Shown in pieces: positions 36,344-48,209 of a stretch of DNA of 64,000 bases. The notes below the pieces were generated by a model. That model made no database searches. It was not told where the DNA came from and was given only the letters and a program-made list of their open reading frames with translations. Each line of letters opens with the position of its first letter. Within the stretch, counting starts at the first letter, position 1. The position numbers and the translations under genes are program-made. The stretch is taken from contig NC_053182.1 in assembly GCF_905163445.1 (NCBI RefSeq), positions 6,882,001 to 6,946,000 of the forward strand, written 5' to 3'. The stretch is from Pararge aegeria (taxonomy: Eukaryota > Arthropoda > Insecta > Lepidoptera > Nymphalidae).

Positions 36344-39300
36344 TCATGTCAGGGGCCCGCATCGTTTTAGTAAATGTGTTCGGAATATATCCCTCAAAAC
36401 GTAAGCGGATTTCCGGGGCGTGCGCGTGCGTTGCGGTGTGCTGTAGTCTACTTCGTACAGACCGAACTTTTCCCTGAAAAATAAATTAATAACTGTTTCA
36501 TGACTAAGAAAAATAATTTTAATTTATCTTTATTTATTATATAAATTTATGTTATATTTTGAATAACTAAGTAGTAAGATAAAAAGTTTAAAATAATGAT
36601 TAATTCCTGCAGTTTTCTATTAAGACTTACGTGTATCCAAATGACCATTCAAAGTTATCCATAAGACTCCAGGCTGTGTACGCTCGAACATCAGATCCTT
36701 CCTCCATTGCGTCCAACATCGCGGATAAGTATTCCGTGTGATAAAATACACGGTCGTTATCATTCAGACCTCCGAGAGTAGAAAAACCGTTTTCGGTAAT
36801 GTACACGGGTGGGTTGGCGTATTCCTTTCTTATGTAAGTTAACAGCTTGTAAAATCCCCATGGAACAAACTGAAATTTTAATAATTTTGAAACATTTTAA
36901 AAACTTCTTATCTCAAAAAAAATATTGAACTAAAAATAACTTAATCACCATCGTCCAGCTTCAGAAAAACTCATTAGAATCAATGTAATGAGTTTTTTTT
37001 TAAATTCAATGCATCTATAGAGATTCGTCATATTGTAGTGTTATTATTATCTATGCTCTTAAAGTCTCTCTCGTATGAGAGGGAAAACCTATGTCCAGTT
37101 ATGGTACTTTCATAGGCTAAATAATGTTACAGAACATTGTCTTATTACAACTGATATATTTATTCAACATTGATAGAAACAGATAAAGTGCTAAAATTAT
37201 AATATACCTTTGTAAAGTTTGATTGGCCTATACTCCACTCTGGCAAAACATGAAAGAATACTGATAGATCGTCATCATAAGAGGGAGATTCATAATGTCT
37301 ATAAACTGTCTTATTTCTGTAGACATATTGGCTAAAATAATGATTTATTCCGAAAAGGTCAGAGCTTCCCTTTATAAGTTGAATTTCTTGTGGTGTAAAT
37401 TCCGGCAGCCTGGATCTAGGAAACCCTTGTTCTGCACTCCTAGCTGCAATCCGTTTTTTTGTAGCCGGAGGAAAATCGCCTGTCTTTGAAAAAATTGGAT
37501 GTGCATATTGTTCCCACTGAAATTACAAGAATTGTTTAACTTTCTTTGCATTTAACTTTGTCGCTTCGAACTGCCCTTATCCCTTACGCCTGCAACCATC
37601 TTAGACTGCATCATCACTTACCGTGAGTGACATTGCAGTCAAGGGCTAAGTTATAGTGGAAAACTCAAGAAGTGTCGAACAAATATAAAAGTGGTTAAGT
37701 GCAAATAGGTTTCACGAACGTCCAGGCAGTGTTTCGTTTAGTTACGAGTATTTTGTGTTGTTCAGATTAATGGTTTTTGACGAACTTTATGAACTATTCA
37801 AACATGAATGTTGACAACTTTTATACCATCAAGTTGTAAGAATGCGATGACCAAGACATGGACCGTACAGGAGCTCCCAAAAAGTTGAGGTAGGGCAAAG
37901 CGAAGTGGGACAGAGGCCTAGGAAAGCGACGTTACGTTAAAACAAGAAGCAAAGTGCGAACAAAAAGAAATACGTACATCAAATTGATTTGCATCATCGG
38001 CTGCATCAGTTTGACTTTCATATAAAGGTTCATACCATGGGCAATTAACTGAGATAAATATTAACCCCTTTTGTTTTTTTCTAAATTCTTTATCGTAGAT
38101 GTGGTAAGCTTTAGCATGAGCTAAAAGCACATTTCTTGCACATAGATATTCAGCTATTCCCTTTATGTTCACAGCCGGAGCGAACATCGTTTTACCATAA
38201 CCAAGGTAGCAAATTTGTTGTGGTTCATTTATCGTCACCCAGTATTTGACTCGATCTCCAAACAATTTGAATAAAGTCCGTGCGTAATCCGCATACCAGT
38301 CTACCATATACGGGTTTGCCCACCCTCCAAGCTCTTGAAGCTTTTGTGGCAAGTCCCAATGAAATATTGTGACCACAGGTGTAATCCTATATTTGAGTAA
38401 TTCTTCAATTAAATTATTGTAATACGCTACTCCTGCTTTATTGATTTTATCTGGGAAACTTGTTGGAAGTATTCTAGTCCACGAAACTGAGAACCTGTAG
38501 AAGTCAACACCTAGTTCTCTTAACATCTCCACATCCCTCTTGTAAATGTAATATGAATTATCCGCGCTATCTCCGTCTGAACCATCGGTTATTAAATATC
38601 GTTGCGTATGAGTAAAATGGTCCCAAATGTTTTCTGTTTTTCCTATAAAAATGCACAAATGGTAAATCGACAACAATTTAAGTCAGTGCCAAAAAAAAAT
38701 TTAAAATTGCTAAGTATAGATATAGTTTGTATACGGCTTACTTTTATAAGGTAGCAAGGAAAGTATCTAGTCATTTTCTACATTTGACTTGGTACCTGAT
38801 GAAAATGAAAATGAAAATGGTAATGAATGAAATCTTTAAGTGCAAAAAAAATTTCACGGAGTAGTCGCGTAACCAATACACAAAATAATAATGCTGTCAA
38901 ATTGAGAACCTCCTCCTTTTTTTGAGGCTGTTAAAATAACATGTTTGATTTTTAAAAAAATGCTGAAAAAGTAATAATTACCATCTACGTTCCAAGCCCC
39001 TTCTATTTGATAAGAAGATGTTGCTGTTCCAAACATAAATCCACGAGGGAATTTACGCACTTTGCATTTAGATCCCGTAACAGGATGTGCAAGTTCAAAT
39101 GCTAATAATAATCTGCAGCGGAAAAAATATTTCGTAACTTATTTATAAAATTTTAATATCAATAAAAAGAAGCATAAAAGCAAATTTTTATGAATGTTTG
39201 CAAGATAAAAAAGTCTAAACCACATCAGAAGTGTAACATTCCTACTGTAGCATACAGTTAATAGTATAATAACTAATAATCAAGCTGTTATGGAAAGTTA

Positions 39301-40151
39301 CAGCGAATTAAAAAAAAAAATGAATTCCGACTTTTTATTAAATGATTACACGGATCGCGAATGTTTTGTAAATTGAAGTGTTTTGTTCTTCATTGTACTT
39401 TTGTTTTGCTTTTTTTATGCATCCCCAAATATCTTCCTCAAATCCTCATTGAATTAAAGTAGGACTAGACTATGAACTATCAAAAAAATTAAATTTATTA
39501 AAACATGAAGCTGGTAGTTTATAACTTTATGAAGAATGAAACATTACTTTGTGAAGTTAAATCTGAACAGAAATTGACAAATATTTACTGTTTTTTAGTA
39601 ATGTACAATCCAGTCTCACTAATGTTGATCTGATGGAGCAGCTCCTTGGGATGGAGAACAAAACTCTTCAATTGACAAATCCAACGCAATCCGTGTAAAA
39701 AAGAAAACAAAACAAAACTCTTTATTTGCGGAAAAATTCCACGAAACCTTCACTATGATTATAAATTATTATACTTACCATTAAACAGGACACTTTAAAG
39801 CCACCATGCCCACCAAAGTTTCAATACAAGGAAGTTTAGTTTATGTAATAGTTTAGTAAAAAAAAACAAAACAAAACTTTTTATTTGCGGCTTATTTCCA
39901 CGAAACATTCACTATGATTATTAATTATTATACCATTAAACAGCACTCTTAAAGCCACCATAATAAACTTAACACCATAAACTAAACTTCATGGTATTCT
40001 TTGGTGGGCACCACAACAATGAAGTTTAGTTTATCTAATCTTTAACACTGCATTAACATCTAAATTAATTAAATGAAGCAACAAATTCATACAATTCAGT
40101 TTCACACACAATTTATTGTACTTACGATAAAATATAATGGCAATAATACAT
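36344..40151 (-). CDS. GH1 beta-glucosidase/myrosinase-like gene E (C-terminus shortened by frameshift)
   Basis: Secreted GH1 beta-glycosidase. Exons: 40151-40126, 39112-38982, 38642-37978, 37516-37208, 36869-36631, 36473-36344, giving 499 residues. The signal peptide starts MYYCHYILS in a 26-nt first exon and continues LLLAFELA. The signature FGTATSSYQIEGA is intact, as are the acid/base TINEP (about E192) and nucleophile ITENGF (about E403). In the last exon one base is missing relative to gene C, so the frame ends early at TGA (36346-36344) after KRCGPLT. The old tail (DMRVPVTIDKER, then TGA at 36314-36312) can still be read one frame over. The missing tail lies beyond the catalytic barrel, so the enzyme may still work. 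AATAAA at 36143-36138 lies beyond both stops. Confidence 0.88.
39700..40045. repeat. Diverged direct repeat in gene E intron 1
   Basis: Two copies about 160 bp apart, each beginning with AACAAAACAAAACT, then TTTATTTGCGG, CCACGAAAC, TTCACTATGATTAT and ACCATTAAACAG. A GAAGTTTAGTTTAT motif recurs three times. Confidence 0.75.
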
Positions 40152-40229
40152 ATTGTTTGTTTAAACTGTACTAATACCTCTAAAATTATTTTTACGAATG
40201 GTGCCGTCACCCCGGAAGAACGTGAGTTA

Positions 40230-40290
40230 TAAATGCGCTATAAGCAGTACGATGTTTCAACATAATATGTTCGTTGACCTTAACATGTAC
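40230..40290 (-). promoter_or_regulatory. Upstream region of gene E with an AAGGTCA half-site
   Basis: The minus strand has TTAAGGTCAAC at 40283-40273, about 122 nt from the ATG, then a TTATAGCGCATT element. It aligns with the gene C upstream region (about 128 nt from that ATG), so the pair kept a common promoter after duplication. Confidence 0.35.
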
Positions 40291-41287
40291 ACAGTGAGGT
40301 TTTCGTTAATTCAGATACCTTCAGATTATATCTATGACGTATATATATAAATATTATACAAGATATTGCCCATGACTTCGTCCACGTAGAACATCTGGTT
40401 TTTCAAAAACTAACCGGCGGCGTCAAAAAGGTAGTTATGTATGCCTCCAGATTTCGGAAATCGGTTAAGTGGCCTGAACTTTAAAAGGTAACAATAAACA
40501 AAGAGACGGCTCAATCACTGCATTTATAAATTTAGTGCGGATTTCTTGAAAAATACTTTTACTAATTCTTGTAAGCCTACTTATACTTTTTTTGCCAAAA
40601 AAACTTTAATACAAACTTTCAATTCTTTTTCACTCCCCTTGTTAATAGTTTTTTGTAAAGACTGTAAGTAGTTTTTCGCTTTAATGTACAGGTATATAAT
40701 AGCGATATAATCCAGCCCCGCTACGCTGTTTCTCAGTCTGATATTATTTCGCACTCTCAATCAATAAGCCCAATTGGAACATAGGGTTACAAGTACATAC
40801 AAACATTATTTTCAAACGTAAATGCAACGTTTAGCATTTTCGTATGGAAATAAAAATTAAATATGGATTGGAACATTTTTACAAAGCGTTACAAGTACAT
40901 CGACTACTTTAAGAGTTTTACTAACAGTAGCATACGGTAGGTAAATTTTTAAACTTACGTTATAAGCTTAAGATAGAAAAGGAATAATCATTCGAAATGG
41001 ATTCGTACTACCTACTTTTGTATGAGAATATTCAAATCAAAACTCTATCTATGTCCGATGGAGAGATAACATCAAACAAACAATCTCAACATATCGAAGC
41101 AGAATTATTTGATAGGTACAATTTTTATTAATACGAATATGTATAATTACCTAAACAATTAAAATAAGTAGATATAATCAAAAGAGTATCCGTCTGTTCG
41201 TAATATATTCGTTTAAGGTGCTTTATCATTATGAAATTTCCGGTTTATTAAATTTGATAACATGTATAACGGAAGCGGTGAAAGACG

Positions 41288-41580
41288 TCGAAGCGGTCTT
41301 AGCCTAGTGGTTTTGACTTCTAATTCTCTGGCGGGGCGATGGAGTTTGAACCCTGGGCCTATAATTCTACGAAGTTAGTGCATTTTAAACAATTAATGTC
41401 ACTTGCTTTAACAGAGAAGAAAAATATCATGTGGAAACCTGCATGCCTGAGAGTTCTCCTTAAATGTCTCTGAATTGTACCAATCCGCACTTGGCCGCAC
41501 TTTAGCGTAGAGGACTACGGCCCAAACCCTTCTCATTCTGACAGCCAAGTCCTGTATTGGGCTGGCAATAGGTTGATAAT
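41288..41580 (+). mobile_element. tRNA-derived SINE, family B
   Basis: GAAGCGGTCTTAGCCTAGTG as A-box region, GGAGTTTGAACCCTGGGCC as B box, then ACCTGCATGCCTGAGAGTTC, ACTACGGCCCAAACCC and GGCTGGCAATAGGTTGATA. A fuller copy is at 47722-48015. Confidence 0.7.
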
Positions 41581-41634
41581 ATGTAATATTAGCTGAGGCT
41601 GCGGCTTTGCCATCATCTGACACATTATTTTTTT

Positions 41635-41922
41635 GACGGCCGATTGGCGCAGTGGGCAGCGACCCTGCTTTCTGAGCCAAGGCCGTGGGTTCGATTCCCA
41701 CAACTGGACAATGTTTGTGTGATGAACATGAATGTTTTTCAGTGTCTGGGTGTTTATCTATATATTATAAGTATTTAAGTATATTATTCATATAATTATT
41801 CATCAGTCATCTTAGTATCCATAACACAAGCTACGCTTACTGATGGTAGTAGTACTGGGGCTAGATGGCGATGTGTGTATTGTCGTAGTATATTTATTTA
41901 TTTATATTTATTTATATACAAC
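41635..41922 (+). mobile_element. tRNA-derived SINE, family A
   Basis: GACGGCCGATTGGCGCAGTG and GTGGGTTCGATTCCCACAAC, the shared ACACAAGCTACGCTTAC and GGCTAGATGGCGATGTGTG blocks, and a TTTATTTAT tail. It directly follows the family B copy. Confidence 0.85.
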
Positions 41923-42320
41923 CTGATTTAATAAATAATAGCAAAATCACTCACTTTCCCAGTCGCCGGTTTACTCCCACTCATTTTCTGACTTTGGGTA
42001 GGTAGAGAAAAAACCCTCATTCTAAAAACTTCGAATCTCACTTAAAACGATAAATTATGTGCAGTTGAAGTATTTTTTGTTTCACTACACGTTAGCCCTT
42101 GTCTGCAATCTCACCTGGTGGTAAGTGATGATACAGTGTAAGATCAAAGATGGTAGCGGGCTAACCTTTTAACGGTATTGCAGTTACAGGCAGGCGTTAA
42201 TAGATAGCATACTGTACGAGTATATAAAATAAATGGTTATTTCTCTTTTAAATATAACAAGCTTCTGCAATTTTAAATAAATAAAAAAGTAGTTTTAATT
42301 AAGACAGTCTTTTATTGAAA

Positions 42321-45300
42321 TCAGTTTCCTTCGTCGATGCTTAATGGTACGCTCATATCGGGCTCGTAGTGGAAATCGATGGTGCGTGTGCGCAGGATCT
42401 CTTTGTATACGTAGGCAGACTTGCGCGGTGTGCGTTTACGTTCCGGATCTTCATAATCCACCTCGTACAGGCCAAACCGTTCCCTGCATGATAAAAATAT
42501 ACAATAAATAAAAACGTTACGCCAATAACGCTAGGTCATATTGACTTGAAACGAAAGTGGTTCAGCGGCTTCGCATTTAAAAAACGAAGAAGAAATATCA
42601 TCGTCTCAAGTTTCAACTGATTGGAGTCCACAGCTTGATATACTTATGTCTCTTGTAAGAGTTTTCCTTTATATGTCTATATCGGCACCCTACGATCTAT
42701 AAGTAGGAAATGTATATTATCCACGTTACGAGACGCCCTAGCCCTTTAGGGCAAGATTAAATTTTATATGCAAGCGCGCTTCAGCATAGACTTGATTCCA
42801 TTATGTATGATTGTTTTTAAAAAAAGAAGAGCTTGATGTACAATGTCCACATTGAAAACAAATGATTTACCACTTTTGTATTTTCCAATGTGAGTTCATC
42901 GATTCTCCGAGCCGTCAATCCGTTCCGCAAATAGTTTATATTTACTGCATTTCTGGCTGTGGTGACGGCAGATCACAATACAATTTTCGCCACGCCTCCT
43001 CTTCCCGCGGTTGTTTTGAGAGACGACTAAGGCAATATAACTAATAATAATCGGCAGCAGCTAGTACTATCGCCTACTGCGATCACCAACCCCCTTCTGG
43101 TCAGCGTGATCATTTTAGTCTTTTAATTTTATCTTTAGTCCAACTGCGGACTGCTATAAAGGCTAACGATACATTTTAGTCACTCACGTGTATCCAAACA
43201 TCCACTCGAAGTTATCCATTAGACTCCATGCAGCATATGCTCTTACATCGGATCCCTCCTCGACAGCGTCTAAGAGAGCTGACAAATACTCTCTGTAATA
43301 GAGAACGCGATGTTCGTCGTCTACGCCGCCGTAAGTTGCAAATCCGTTTTCTGTGATAAATACTGGTGGATTTCCGTAATCTTCTCTTATTTGTGTCAAC
43401 AGATTGTAGAAGCCCCAGGGCGTAAACTGAAACGATATTTAAATAAATAAATAAATATACTACGACAATACACACTTGCCATCTAGCCCCAAAGTAAGCG
43501 TAGCTTGTGTTATGGGTACTAAGATAGCTGTAGAATTTTTTTTTATGAATATAATACACATAAATATTTATAATATACAGATAAACACCCAGACACTGAA
43601 AAACATTCATTTTCAACACACAAACATTTTCCAGTTGTGGGAATCGAACCAACCTTGGACTCAGAAAGCGGGGTCGCTGCCCACCGTGCCACTCGGCCGT
43701 CAAGCCCCGTCGTCATTTGTAAAGTAACTCGGCTAAATTACGGCCTTACGGATACAGTATTTAGTTTTTCTGTTAATATTACTCATTACGAGCCCTGATT
43801 TAAAAAATAATAATTAGCCAACCTCATACGTCTGTGCAGATTATCCTACTAATATCCTACTTTCCTACTAATCCTTCTAATATTATAAATGTGAAAGTGT
43901 GGATGTTTGTTACTCAATCACGCAAAAACGGATGAAATTTGGCATCCCCGTAGCTGTAGTTGGAAAAGAACATAGGCAACTTATCCCGATTCCTCGAGAA
44001 GTTACCGAGGGAAAATTGAAATTTGTTTACGAGCTGAGCCGCAGGCAGCCATCTTTGAATTTTGGTATGCATGCCACCTATTCTATGGACACCTAAGGAC
44101 ATGAACTTTCTATACTACTAGTATTTCTCAAATAATTCCCGTGGTGGGATTAAAAATTGTTAACGAGCGAATCTTTAGACCCAATTCTGAAGTCCACGCA
44201 GGCAAAGTCGCGGGCAGAACCTAGTAATAATATAAAAGGGAAAGTTTATCTGCATGGAGATGGTGCTAATTTTCTGGGGATTTTGAGTATGATAAAAAAA
44301 AATCTTACTCGGCGCTCTTTCAATTTTGCTATCAAGTAGTAACTATTGTTTTTATCACGGGTTGTTGGTTACTGAAATATAATACCTTAACTTTTTCCGA
44401 TTCACCGATTTGCCATTCAGGTGGTTGGTACAGAACAACTCCTACGTCATCCAGCAATGATGGAGACTTGTATTTTCCATAAACTGATTCGTTTCTGTAC
44501 ACGGAGTAACTGAAGTAGTGATTTAGACCAAAAATGTCTGAACTTCCTCGTATGTATTCAATTTCTTCAGGCGTGAATTCCGGCAATCTAGATTTAGGGA
44601 ATCCTTGTTCCAGACTCCTAGCTGCAATCCTCTGCTTCATAACTGGAGGGAAGTCGCCAGACTCCGAGAATATTGGATGAGCGTATTGACCCCACTGTAA
44701 AACATATTTATTATCAGTTTAAATTCCAGCCGTCCTTTGTATTTAGTCCAGTGATGGTGTAAAGCTGGCAGATATTAGCCTAGCATATGATCCTCATAAA
44801 AATATTCAGTAGAGTAATGCTTTCAGCGATTTGGTCACCTTGTCAGGTTGTTATGTGTGACTCAAATTTCGTTTGAATATAGAATATAAAACTGTTTTGG
44901 AATTTGATTGATTGAACTGATGAAATTTTATAATGTTACATGTATATATCAGGTTGGTCTTAAGAAAAGAAACCAATAAAGGCTTGAATAAACTGCCAAA
45001 CCCTTTCCATGTTAGTCCGCTTTTATCTAACACCGCATGACAGTACCAAAGTCAAGTGGTACCTAGTTTAAGATCAAATAAACATTCTTATTTATTATAT
45101 TTTAAGCAATTAAATATCACTTGCTTTACCGGTGCAGGAAAATATTGTAAGGAAACTTGCGTGCCTGAGAGCTCTTAAAAATGTTATCAAAGGGAAGTCC
45201 ACCACTCGGTCAGCGTGGCGGCCGAAACCATTTTCAATGCAAAAAACCCGTGCTGTGTAGTGGGCCGGTAATGGGTTGATATGATGATGATGACTTATTA

Positions 45301-47061
45301 TAAAAATACTAATTATTAAAACTTATGTCATTAATGCAAAATTATGTTTTGTAGTTTGATTTCGCTGCATCACAGTGTAATTTGAACTACTTTTTTTTTC
45401 AGAAAATTATGCACGGCTCCTTTCGGAATGATCTTAACGCAATAAAACGGCCCACTACAGAGAACGGGCTTCCTATAAAAAATTAATAGTGCTTAGGCCG
45501 TAGGTACCACTTCGCTGCTTTGTGAAGTCTAGCGCATGCAGGTCTCACGATGATTTCCTTCACCGTTCAAGCTGTGATATTAAATTGCTTGAAACGCATA
45601 TAACTCCTAATAGGTACCGGTGGGTGCCGGCAATTGAACTCGATTTCCCCAAAAGGGAAGCCAAAGCCTTCTTAAAACTTAAATTGTAATTTAAGATTGA
45701 TGAATATTACCATGAACTGATTAGCATCCGCAGCCGCTTCGATATGATTTTCATCCAACGGGTCATACCATTGAGCGCTAAATGCGATGAAAATAGATCC
45801 GCCATATTTCGGTCTGAATTCCTGGTCATAAATGTGATAAGCTCTTGCGTGCGCTAACAATAAGTGCTTGGCGCACATGTATTCGCCAACGCCGCCGCTA
45901 TCTATCAAAGGAGCTTTCATCCCGTCACCGTATCCTTGGTTACACACTTGATAGGGTTCATTGATCGTCATCCACGTCTTGACACGATCACCAAACAGTT
46001 CAAAAACTGTTCGCGCATAATTACCATACCAATCAACAATGTACGGATTGGCCCATCCACCTAAGTCTTGCAATTTTTGCGGCAAATCCCAGTGGAACAG
46101 CGTAATCGTCGGCTCAATATTGTATTTTAACAGTTCATTGATCAAGTTATTATAATACTGTACCGCCGCTTCATTTATTTTATCGGGAAAACTAGTTGGA
46201 AGAATTCTTGGCCATGATAGAGAGAACCTGTAGAAGTCTATTCCCAATTCTCGCATCATCTCTACGTCCCTTTCATATAAATGATAGGAGTTATCAGCGA
46301 TATCTCCATTAGAACAATCTTTAATTGCGCAAGGATTAGTATGCGTTAAGTGGTCCCAAATACTTTCAGATTTGCCTGTAAACAATTGAGCTACATAAAG
46401 TCCATTTTCAATGAGTAATATTACCTATCTAAAAACTCTATAATACACTTGAAAACTATAACTATTGAAAAGTTACCATCCTGCAACGCAAAAAGCTCAT
46501 AGAAAATGTTTTGAGACGATTTTTTTATGTTTTTAGTAACGCTTAATAGATGTTAATCTTTATAGATGATAATGGTAACTTTCCAATGTTTTTGGAAAAC
46601 TATTCCTTTGTGATAAGTATTTGTTATTTAATACAGATTAAACAGATGTATGATACATATAGTATTCTATATTTAAATTCATATAAAATTTCTTCTGTGG
46701 CCGATAGATCAATAAAATTTATTGTAAAAAATGTTAAATAAAATATTTAACGTGATAAAGAGCTTAAGACGCAGTCTGGACTTTAAGCAAATTAGTTTAT
46801 TTGAAATAACTAACCATCCTCGTTCCAAGCGCCTTCAATTTGATAGGACGCGGTGGCAGTTCCGAGCAGGAACCCATCTGGAAATTTTCTTACTTCATGA
46901 CGACTAGATTTACACCCTCCTAAGGCAACGAAAGCAGTTAGTAAACTGTAAAAAAATATTGGTTAATTTATCAACAGATTCATAATATAATAATTATTTA
47001 TTATTAGGAATCATTAAGTAATAAGTATTTTATGTATTTACATTAAAGACGACCGTAACAT
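42321..47061 (-). CDS. GH1 beta-glucosidase/myrosinase-like gene F (intact)
   Basis: Rightmost and presumably first-transcribed-end copy of the array: a secreted GH1 beta-glycosidase of 508 residues. Exons: 47061-47042, 46945-46815, 46375-45711, 44694-44386, 43426-43188, 42483-42321, all GT-AG and with the family phases. The 20-nt first exon encodes MLRSSL and joins a hydrophobic stretch ending GGCKS, forming a signal peptide. Acid/base TINEP is at about E190 and nucleophile ITENGF at about E401. DNFEW is present. The last exon ends IDEGN, then TGA; AATAAA follows only 4 nt later, so the 3' UTR is very short. A TATA element lies about 50 nt upstream of the ATG. It is the most divergent of the intact copies at the aglycone side (YQVCNQGYG after TINEP), so a different specificity is possible; this is inference. 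Confidence 0.93.
42955..43115 (+). repeat. Second copy of the repeat in gene A intron 5
   Basis: GGCAGCAGCTAGTACTATCG, CTACTGCGATCACCAAC and CAGCGTGATCAT match the copy at 4755-4975 in the same orientation. Both sit in the equivalent intron (between exons 5 and 6) of two GH1 genes, so shared descent is possible as well as independent insertion. Confidence 0.5.
43442..43703 (-). mobile_element. tRNA-derived SINE, family A, in gene F intron 4
   Basis: Reverse copy: AAATAAATA tail, ACACACTTGCCATCTAGCCC, GTAAGCGTAGCTTGTGTTAT, then GTGGGAATCGAACC and CACTCGGCCGTC. It lies just beyond exon 5 of gene F. Confidence 0.85.
43862..44225 (+). mobile_element. Helitron-like unit in gene F intron 4
   Basis: AATATTATAAATGTGAAAGTG at the start and AAGTCGCGGGCAGAACCTAG at the end, the usual layout of a common lepidopteran element with a CTAG 3' end. 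Confidence 0.5.
45100..45680. mobile_element. Facing family B SINE fragments in gene F intron 3
   Basis: A plus-strand 3' part (about 45100-45290: GCGTGCCTGAGAGCTC, GGGCCGGTAATGGGTTGATA) faces a minus-strand part (about 45450-45680: GGCCGTAGGTACCAC, GCATGCAGGTCTCACGATG, CGGCAATTGAACTCG). Confidence 0.55.
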
Positions 47062-47120
47062 GGTATGTAACCAATTGGAAACAAACAAATTTTGTTGCCT
47101 AGGTGGCATTATATACTCGG
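47061..47120 (-). promoter_or_regulatory. TATA element of gene F
   Basis: GAGTATATAATGCC on the minus strand (about 47117-47104) lies about 50 nt upstream of the ATG at 47061, the same spacing as in genes A and B. The surrounding bases differ from those of A and B. Confidence 0.5.
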
Positions 47121-47721
47121 GATTTAATCGGTATCTAAAAACTGACGACTTCAAGAGTTCAGGAAAGAGTACATAGATAAGTATTGAATAAATGTAGCTA
47201 AGATAACCGTGTTTGCCAATAATAAATATTATATTTAGTATATTTAGCAGTTTTATATTGAGACGGGCTTCCAATTAGTAAGGAGCAGAAGTTGTGTGGT
47301 TAGATACAGAATGAAAAACATACAGAACCCTCATTGAGAAATTATTTTGTCAAAAGCCGTAAAAACGCCCCTCGCACGTCTCACTTTCCACCCGCGGAAT
47401 GTTGCTATATCACAGACTTTTCCACTTTCCCCATTTTATGGTAAACGTTTAGAACATTAGAGGTAAAAAAATTACTGCCACCGCTAAATGGAATGCAGTG
47501 ACTGACCGCCTGTTGGAAAGTGAAGTTGGTTTTTGATGCTTTTATTTATTCTATAAATTATTAACGTAAATATTACTCAGAAGCCCAGTTTTAATCGAGT
47601 TTGACTGAGACAGATACTGGTCAGTAAAATAGATATTCGATTTAAGTGGTATTCAACTGCAAAGTCGTTAAAACCGTCTGAAATGTTTTTTTTTTATAAA
47701 GATCAAGTACACGGATATATA

Positions 47722-48015
47722 GGAGCGGTGATAGCCTAGTGGGTGGGAATTCGACTTTACTCTTGGGGCGTTCGAATCCCCGCACGCACCTATAACTTTT
47801 CTAAGTTAATTGCCTTTTGAGGAATTGATATATCACTTGAAGGAAAACATCGTGAGGAAACCTGCATGCCTGAGAGTTCTCTGTAATATTCTCAACGGTG
47901 TGTGGATTCTACCAATTCGCACTGGGCCAGGGTGGTGGACTACGGCCTCAACCCCTTCCCATTGTGTGAGAAGACCCGTGCCCTGTAGAGGGCCGGTAAT
48001 GGGTTGATATGATAA
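47722..48015 (+). mobile_element. tRNA-derived SINE, family B (near full length)
   Basis: AGCGGTGATAGCCTAGTGGG (A box), GGCGTTCGAATCCCCGCACG (B box), AACCTGCATGCCTGAGAGTT, ACTACGGCCTCAACCCC and GGGCCGGTAATGGGTTGATA at the end. Confidence 0.8.
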
Positions 48016-48209
48016 AGTAAGTATATGGAGAATTCAGTGGGATGTCAAAAAGATCTTTTTTTGGAATAAACTGTGCCGAGTACCTGCTTGATATGACGCG
48101 TTTCCGTCAATCTATTAGTGATGTCGATTAAGTTATTTAAAATATAAGAAATGATCTTAAATGAGAACCTACCTGAGGACCTACCTGGAACAGCAGTAGG
48201 CCATGTAGT

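Larger units (their letters stand above)
40291..42320. other. Intergenic DNA between E and F
   Basis: No gene. Holds a GACTTCGTCCACGTAGAACA repeat scrap (about 40370), a family B SINE (41288-41580), a family A SINE (41635-41922) and a reversed family C SINE part (about 42085-42200). Confidence 0.55.

Noticed and set aside
4476..47061. Naming the array as myrosinase, lactase-phlorizin hydrolase or cyanogenic beta-glucosidase
   Set aside because: GH1 membership is clear, but substrate class cannot be told from these motifs alone.
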